A stretch of 64,000 nucleotides of DNA from Larix kaempferi. Lineage: Eukaryota; Streptophyta; Pinopsida; Pinales; Pinaceae. The first letter of the stretch is position 1. Each line of letters begins with the position of its first letter. Shown one piece after another: positions 57,827 through 64,000 of this stretch. The DNA lies in contig BSBM01000372.1 in the NCBI GenBank assembly GCA_027924585.1, forward strand, positions 7,733,001-7,797,000, read 5' to 3'. The translations under genes and the position numbers were made by a program. The notes below the pieces were generated by a model. That model was not told the origin of the DNA. It did not search any database and saw only the letters and a program-made list of their open reading frames with translations.

Positions 57827-60740
57827 GCCAAAAAACCATGAGTGATGATGAGCTTTGAATGAGCTTTGAGCATTGATTTAAAATTAAATAATAATAAAGA
57901 AGAGAATAAAAAATATATAAAGATGGAAATTAAATAAAGAAAATAAAAAATATTAAAAAATGGGAATTAAATATTAAAGCAAATATACCCAAATCCACTT
58001 ATAATAAATTAACCAAATCATAAATGACATGGATTGTAATAACTTATTTAAAACCATATGTTACATGCTCAATCTCCCTTAATTCATTTTAAAAGTGGGT
58101 TCATATATATATATATATCATTCTCACACTTTTCTTTAAAACTTTATGTTTAAAATACATTACCATTTCATGTTTTGGTAACTAACGGACTTTATGTTTT
58201 GTGCAGGCATGCGAATACGGAGAATTATTTTATGCACGTCGTGAAGAAGAGGAGCACACTGGGAAAGGAAATGGAACCTAGCTCCCAACAAATAGAACCC
58301 AACCATTATTTAAACCTGGCACCCAGCAATTAAATTGTGAACATATCCAACTCTTCATTCAGACAACATGCTTATTTCAAACATGTTCAGCTCGTCGTTC
58401 AGCCTTGTGTTTAGCCCCCGAAATCCACGGTTGGCATATTTCTAGCCGTTAAAAATAAAAACAATCACATGGGTTCTATTAGCCATGTGGCGCTGATGGT
58501 TGATGAGCTCGAGTTCTGGACGATTCGTTCCCATGCCTGTTGAACTCGACAGCACACCTCTTCTCCACGTCCACACTTCAACTCCGATTTTCCTGTGCAC
58601 TAAACTTGCAATCACGTATGTCTGTTCAGCTCTTCCACGCCATCGTTCTGGAAGGAGTCCAGTCTGTTCACACCTAGTTGGCCAACGTAACTCCTGTGCC
58701 CACATCGATGCTCTAGCATGTGCTTCTGCTCACATTTTGAGAAAACGAATGCTCAGCTGTTCGTATTGGATGGGATTGATGCCAAGGAGCTGGGTAGATC
58801 AACATTGTAGTAGCCTGGTGAAGGAATCAATTCCGTGAAGTTTGGTGTATGCTCCCTGCACTGACATTCACCATTCAAAGCAGCAGTTATAGTCATTTAA
58901 ACACTTTTGTTATTAGAGAGGTCAACTCTGTCGACCCTCTCATCCATTGTAATCATGTATAAATACACATCTTTGTGACTGAGACGAACTAAGTCTTGTT
59001 AAGCTTTGTTTTGTGTTGTTAAGTCCTGTTTTTATTGACATGAATGAGATGGAGTCGGTCTTATTGATCTTTCCCTGACTGCAAATGGACACAGGAATGC
59101 TGTAATACTCTGCTAATTCAACATATACATCTTTGTTCTGGTTTTCATGAAGATCTGGCAGCATGTATGGTGATTGATTACTAAAGACTCAGCCTTTGTT
59201 TGCTGAGACGGGCCCCTCAACGATCAGTGGTCTCCAGTCTGTGTGTATAACTCATGTTGTATTGTTTATTTCATCTCTATATCTATTTTTATAACATGAT
59301 GTTTATATCCTGTAATATAACTGATATTTTGTTGCTTACATAGATGAAATATTTGTTTTGTTTTGTTACTTCTGTTACTATTTGTGTTGTTTATATAAAT
59401 AAAATTTATGTTTTATGTTATGTGTATTTTGTTGTCATGTTTGCAGAATTTAGTATGATCGGTCAAGCATAGCTTTCTTGATTACTTTCAGTCTTTTCTA
59501 CAGCTAGATAAGTTAATCAATTCATGTTTTAAGTTCAATTTATAGTTAGAATTAGTCCTGCTAATGTTTTTCTTGTGAACTGTATTTTGCTACTAACATA
59601 ATCTCCCTTCTTCTAAATTAGGAAATGGCCGACCAATAGCTTTAATAGTTTGTAGTTTGCTTTCAATTATTCTTCCATCATTTTTAGATATTGCTCCCAA
59701 TTCCTCCATAGTTAGCATTAGCCTCTTTCTCTTTGTCCTTCTCTCTGTTAGTCTTTCTTCCTATTGTTGTAGGTTAACCCCCTCTTCTTTCATCTTACCT
59801 TCTTCTCATATCCAATAGAATAATTCCTCTTCTTAGATAATGGTTAGAGTAGTTTCTCATTGGATTAACTTCTAAATAATCTCTCCATTGCTTTTCTTTG
59901 CATTGTAGAATCATATGCATGAGACAGCTGGTCATTAAATCATCCTAATTCTTCTTTTCTTTCATTTTCCTCCATTCGGACCGCCATTCAGACCGATGTT
60001 CGGATCGTCATTCAGACCTATTTACTTTCTGCATTGTTTTAGGCCTTCTTCAGAATCTAAATTCTTCTGCTTCTCAATCATAATTCTTCCTAATTCTAAT
60101 TAATGGTTTTAGATGTAATTTAACTTTTTTTTATGTTATTTAGAATTTTTTATCAAACTTCATCATTATTTCCTCTTTTCTTTTACTTCTTCTTAAACTT
60201 TCTTCCAACCTTCTTCCAACTTTAGTTCTTCAAATCTGGTTTGTTAATTAGTTATTGTTCAAAATTCGTTAGTATTATTTCTAGATAATTTATTTCCAAG
60301 TAATAGATAACAATTCTATAGTTTCATTTGTTAATTATAAAACTAGTTTCTATTAAGCCAAATAATGAAGATGTTCATGATATAAGATTTGGATAAAAAA
60401 ATTAATATCTTTATCAAATTTTCTACTTGCATCTATAATAAATATCTTTATCAAGTTTTCTACTTTCCAAATCAAATACAATTCAGTTAAACATCTTTAT
60501 TAAATTTCCTACTCACCTCATTTGTTAATCAGTTTCTTGTTTTCATAGATAGAATAATTATGAAAGTCATGCAAGTAGTATAAGATCATATAGTTGCATG
60601 TCAGCACATTTGCATCTTTAGTTAGCTTAGGATAGTTCAAGTCTTCAATCATGCACATATAGTGGTTTCATCTCATAAGCTCCCTCCTCGGGTTGACAAT
60701 TTAAATATTGGAATTATTTAACACATAATAAACACCAACA
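57827..60740 (+). repeat. 5' LTR (5'-truncated?) of the long-LTR element
   Basis: It shares 57827-58236 with the right-hand copy and ends AACACCAACA at 60740, three bases before the primer site. It contains a TATA box at 58958-58965. Near 59975-60030 a short imperfect repeat of CATTCGGACCG type occurs. No host gene is recognised in it; the small frames at 58442-58838 and 58940-59164 are not convincing. Confidence 0.6.
58958..58965 (+). promoter_or_regulatory. TATA box in the long LTR
   Basis: TATAAATA stands in the context AATCATGTATAAATACACATC. It would place transcription start near 58990, giving a U3 of over 1.1 kb and an R-U5 of about 1.75 kb. Confidence 0.55.
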
Positions 60741-60743
60741 TTT

Positions 60744-60761
60744 TGGTGTCGTTTCCGGGGA
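60744..60761 (+). other. Primer-binding site of the long-LTR element
   Basis: TGGTGTCGTTTCCGGGGA lies three bases after the LTR end. It matches the site at 23687-23704 (minus strand) except at three positions, two of them C-to-T, as expected from decay of methylated sites. Confidence 0.75.
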
Positions 60762-62247
60762 GGTGCTAAAGGGATTGGAGTCTAGGTATATAGGCTACTT
60801 TTACATTACACAGCAAGGGGGAGGGGAAATGGTAAGATGCAAAGACGACCTCAATACGGTTTTCCATAGTGTAATAGCCTGACGCATCCACTTTAGTGGG
60901 TTGCCCCAAATCCTTGTTGTTGCTTTCCACACAAGTATGATTTCGTTTCTGTACATCTGAGTATTTAATTTTCCATAATTTATTTCGTAAAGTTTGTCTT
61001 CCTTCTTTTCAAGAGTGTTATTCTTTCAGCAAGTGTGGTGTGTTTCAGTTCACAAATTTGTTTTAGTAATTTAAAGTCTTTTAAAAACACATAAAAAAAC
61101 CATTTTTGGTGTTGTAAGAACCAAGGGACTAATCCATGTGTGAAGTAGGATCTATCAACCGACAAAATGGATTCTGAGGTGACCATCAGCATGATATAAC
61201 TCTCTCGAATCCTAGCAGCAGCTGGGATCGCAATATCTTCTTCTCAAGAACAACACATCTTGACAGAAGTCAATAATTTATCTACCTCTCCAGAAATAAT
61301 AGAAGAACCATAGTTCCATGTGCTACAAACCGAATCTCCTTGCCAATCTACCAAGGAAACCAAAAACTTGGAGACTACATTTGATGGAGAGAGACCTGAT
61401 GTTGAAGATTTCTCTACATATCTATCGACAGATCTCTCATGTACTCAAGCAATTGAACATTCAAAAGAAGAGGATCTGCATGGCATGAGGAAGGGAGGTA
61501 AGTATCAGGATTATGTCGAAAGATAGTTCCAAGAGGTAATGAGGCCACAATACCATTCCTTCATTCGAAACCTTGTGTTGCAAGAGAAACTAAGTCGATT
61601 GATTCTCCACATCCAGGTAATCACTGCTTTAAATTTTTCATATGTGGATATAGGTATGTTTTTCATTTTGCTTCGCACATGATTACATTGGAAAAGTTCT
61701 TACACTTGAATAATGGGTTTTTCTTTGCTTTAGATAGCATAGGATAGTATGTATATAAATAAAAAGTTGTATGTGGTTAGTTAGCTTTAGATATTCATAC
61801 AACTTCACTTTCTGTTTTTCTTTAAAATAAAAGAACTAAGAATAAGATCATGTTAATGACTAAACCAAAGCAATCTTACATCATACATGCATATTTCTTA
61901 TTATACGAGTTACTCAAAGACCTACTTTAATTATTATGATCTCTACAAAACTCAATTTTACACCTATGGACTCCTAGTTCATCCTGGACTCATTATCAAA
62001 ACTTGTCTCTGAAGCACCTTTAAAAGGTAGCCTAAAAGTGGGTGATATTTTCTATTTTGCGGGGAACATTACTGAACTTTTCTGAAGAAGATAGACTATG
62101 AAATCAAAGAACAACTTTAGGTTATTATCTTTTGACATGATCTGTAATTTAGGCCATTATAAATAAAGTTGCTCATAATGTTCATGCTAAAATATTGAAT
62201 TATGTGTCTAGCAGGCTTAGCACACTCTAGTGCCAACCAGCTTCCTT

Positions 62248-62251
<4 letters not shown>

Positions 62252-62319
<68 letters not shown>
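62252..62319. repeat. (TA)n microsatellite, about 34 units
   Basis: An uninterrupted run of alternating T and A. It is likely variable between individuals. Confidence 0.97.
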
Positions 62320-62321
<2 letters not shown>

Positions 62322-62325
62322 TTAT

Positions 62326-62520
62326 ACGAAGCAAACCCATTGGGGTACTGAATAGGCTCGTTGGCAGTGGGTCCATGCTAAGTAAAATCTTGAACAAGGA
62401 AGCTCGGTAAGTGCAAGTAAACCCGTCAGGGTACTGAATAGGATTGCTGGCAGCGGGGCTATGGTTGCATGGTACCAAGATAAACCCGCCTAGGTACTGA
62501 ACAGGCCTGCTGGCAACGAG
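62326..62520. repeat. Three diverged GC-richer tandem repeats
   Basis: The motif AAACCC followed by GGTACTGAATAGG and then TGGCAG.G.G.C.ATG recurs with AAACCC at 62333, 62419 and 62482. Spacing is 86 and 63 bases. Confidence 0.8.
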
Positions 62521-63260
62521 GCAATATCAGGTAAAGAGGTTTGGTTAACGCTTTGCTATTCACATGGCTCATAAAAAACATGAGTATACAAACACATGTT
62601 TAGGCCGATTATTTATATTGTCATTAGATAATAGCTGTAAGTTGGACTTGGACCCTGTCATCTAATTCAAGCAAATACCTAGGATATGATTATCCTAGAA
62701 ATGGAACCCATAATTATAGTAGATCTCACAAACTCTACGGTGAACCTTATCTATATTCTTTGGATGACAAGAGATCTTTACAATGAGCCAAGGATGACTA
62801 GTTTTTCCTATGGCATTTTTGGCATCTCTTACACTATTATTCTTTATGTGGTGTTCATGAGCATAAACTGATGAACTTGCATGTATTGAAGAATTGGCCT
62901 TAGTATAATATTACCTGCTAAGTGTTGTTGATCCAAAGTGTTAACATAAGAGAACACAACCCAGCCTTAATTCATTCATGGCATGAGGACGTGCCATACC
63001 TATGGTCTGGGGGAGCAAAGAGTCTCAATTTATATGGATAAATATTAAGTAATATGAAGATGTTTTGGTCTTCTCATAACATAACATTAAAATAAAATAA
63101 AAAAATCAGTTCTAGTTTTTCATGCAATAATAAAGTTGGCTTAGTTTTGCTTAAGATTTTCTATAAACTATTGATGATAAACAGAGTTTTTAAATAACAG
63201 AAAGACCACTTCCAATTCATTCATGGGACATGGACGTGCCATACCTTTGGTCCGGAGGAG

Positions 63261-64000
63261 TGTTGAGCTCTGAAATTGTCATTTATAATGATTTTATTTA
63301 CATTAATTTCCCGACCTATTACTATAATTTGACACAACTATCCATAAAAAGGGCTATCTTTTATTGTATTTCATCAATTAAAACACTTAAACGTAAATGA
63401 ATCCTAATATGTTACTTTTAATGTAATAAACGTAATATTGTGCAAATGATAAACTTCCGGTGCTTCATTTGATCTTTCATTCAGCCCTTCTTTCAATCTC
63501 TAATTCTTGTACTAGGTTTAATGGCATGTTTGAATATTGGGTTCTTGGTTTGATTTATCTGCGTCTTCTATTTCTCACCGGTCCCGTGAATACCTACACA
63601 TGAAAAAACCATGAGTAATGATGAGCTTTGAGCATTGGCTTAAAATTAAATAATAATAAGGAAGAGAATACAAAATATATAAAAATGGAAGTTAAATAAA
63701 GAAAAGAAAAAAATATTAAAAAAATGGGAATTAAATATTAAAGCAAATATACCCAAATCCACTTATAATAAATTAACCAAGTCATAAAGTGGATTATGAC
63801 ATGGATTGTAATAACTTATTTAAAACCATATGTTACGTGCCCAATCTCCCTTAATTCATTTTAAAAGTGGGTTCATATATATATATATATCATTCTCACA
63901 CTTTTCTTTAAAAATTTATGTTTAAAATACCTTACCATTTCATGTTTTGGTAACTAACGTACTTTATGTTTTGTGCAGGCATGCGAATACGGAGAATTAT
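63261..64000 (+). repeat. 3' LTR of the long-LTR element, 5' part
   Basis: It starts TGTTGAGCTCTG after a purine tract. From 63603 it matches 57827 onward, and it continues past the window end. The start at 63261 is inferred from the purine tract, since the left LTR lacks this part. Confidence 0.5.

Larger units (their letters stand above)
60762..63260 (+). other. Non-coding internal region of the long-LTR element
   Basis: No gag, protease, RT, integrase or RNase H motif was found. One 68-codon frame (61320-61526) has no recognisable family. The region holds a (TA)n run, three diverged repeats (62326-62520) and a duplicated block around two purine tracts (62962-63015 and 63212-63260, sharing AATTCATTCATGG and ACGTGCCATACC). 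Confidence 0.6.
57827..64000 (+). mobile_element. Non-autonomous gypsy-like element with very long LTRs (incomplete)
   Basis: A ~410-base segment (57827-58236) recurs in direct orientation at 63603-64000, with one indel and few changes, and runs off the window. Between them, 60731-60761 reads AACACCAACA then TTTTGGTGTCGTTTCCGGGGA, the LTR-end plus primer-site arrangement of Athila/Tat-branch elements. A TATA box lies at 58958. Before the right copy a purine run (GGTCCGGAGGAG, 63249-63260) is followed by TGTTGAGCTC, a likely 3' LTR start. The LTR would be at least 2.9 kb and the internal region only about 2.5 kb, without gag or pol. The left copy lacks the first ~340 bases of the right one, so it is truncated or misjudged at 57827. 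Confidence 0.65.

Noticed and set aside
57827-57830. 57827 as the true 5' LTR start
   Set aside because: It lacks a TG start and the right-hand copy continues ~340 bases further upstream to a purine tract, so the left copy is probably truncated.
58442-58838. Overlapping frames on both strands in the long LTR
   Set aside because: No recognisable domain, and they lie within an LTR where chance frames are common.
62227-62478. Frame with a long Ile-Tyr repeat
   Set aside because: It is only the translation of the (TA)n microsatellite.

Overview
This window looks like intergenic DNA from a large, repeat-rich plant nuclear genome. The evidence is stacked plant-type LTR retrotransposons (copia, chromovirus-like gypsy, Tat/Ogre-like gypsy and gag-only gypsy), a LINE remnant, long AT-rich spacers and one intact plant-specific AP2/ERF transcription factor. 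A gymnosperm is plausible from the old, layered repeats, but the sequence does not prove it. Nothing bacterial or organellar was seen. All family names rest on motifs read by eye; no search was run.

Layout. 1-1985: 5' end of a minus-strand chromovirus-like element (gag fragment, leader, tRNA-iMet primer site, 374-bp LTR), cut by the window edge. 1986-44284: a head-to-tail run of minus-strand Tat/Ogre-like gypsy units about 12.9 kb long, each ordered leader, extra ORF1 (about 1,220 codons), gag, protease, archaeal-type RNase H, RT, RNase H, integrase, tail. Unit 3 spans about 31063-44284. Unit 2 spans 3046-31062 and is split by a nested insertion. Only the first part of unit 1 remains (1986-3045). 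All units are broken by stops and frameshifts.

The nested insertion at 9239-25023 is a gag-only, non-autonomous gypsy element on the minus strand: 1.32-kb LTRs, target duplication GTGGT, a TGGCGCC-type primer site and a polypurine tract. It carries a plus-strand copia element at 14132-19872 with a GGTGT duplication, ~689-bp LTRs and one in-frame stop in an otherwise open gag-pol frame. The order of events is therefore gypsy array, then gag-only element, then copia.

Right part. 44285-48246 holds a degraded acidic reading frame of unknown origin and AT-rich DNA. 48263-49117 is the only convincing host gene, a DREB-type ERF factor. 49118-57826 is AT-rich spacer with several short tandem duplications, a ~0.8-kb duplicated segment, a pyrimidine-rich tract and a 5'-truncated LINE insertion (53751-55554) with a 17-bp target duplication. 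57827-64000 appears to be a plus-strand, apparently non-autonomous gypsy element with very long LTRs: a TATA box at 58958, an LTR end and primer site at 60740-60761, and the start of the 3' LTR before the window ends.

Apart from the ERF gene, the sequences are selfish elements and their remains and do not form a pathway. The items most worth following are the Tat-like unit (archaeal-type RNase H ahead of RT, a large unknown ORF1 ahead of gag, an array of GC-rich palindromes in its leader, tandem arrangement) and the two non-autonomous elements with internal repeat arrays.
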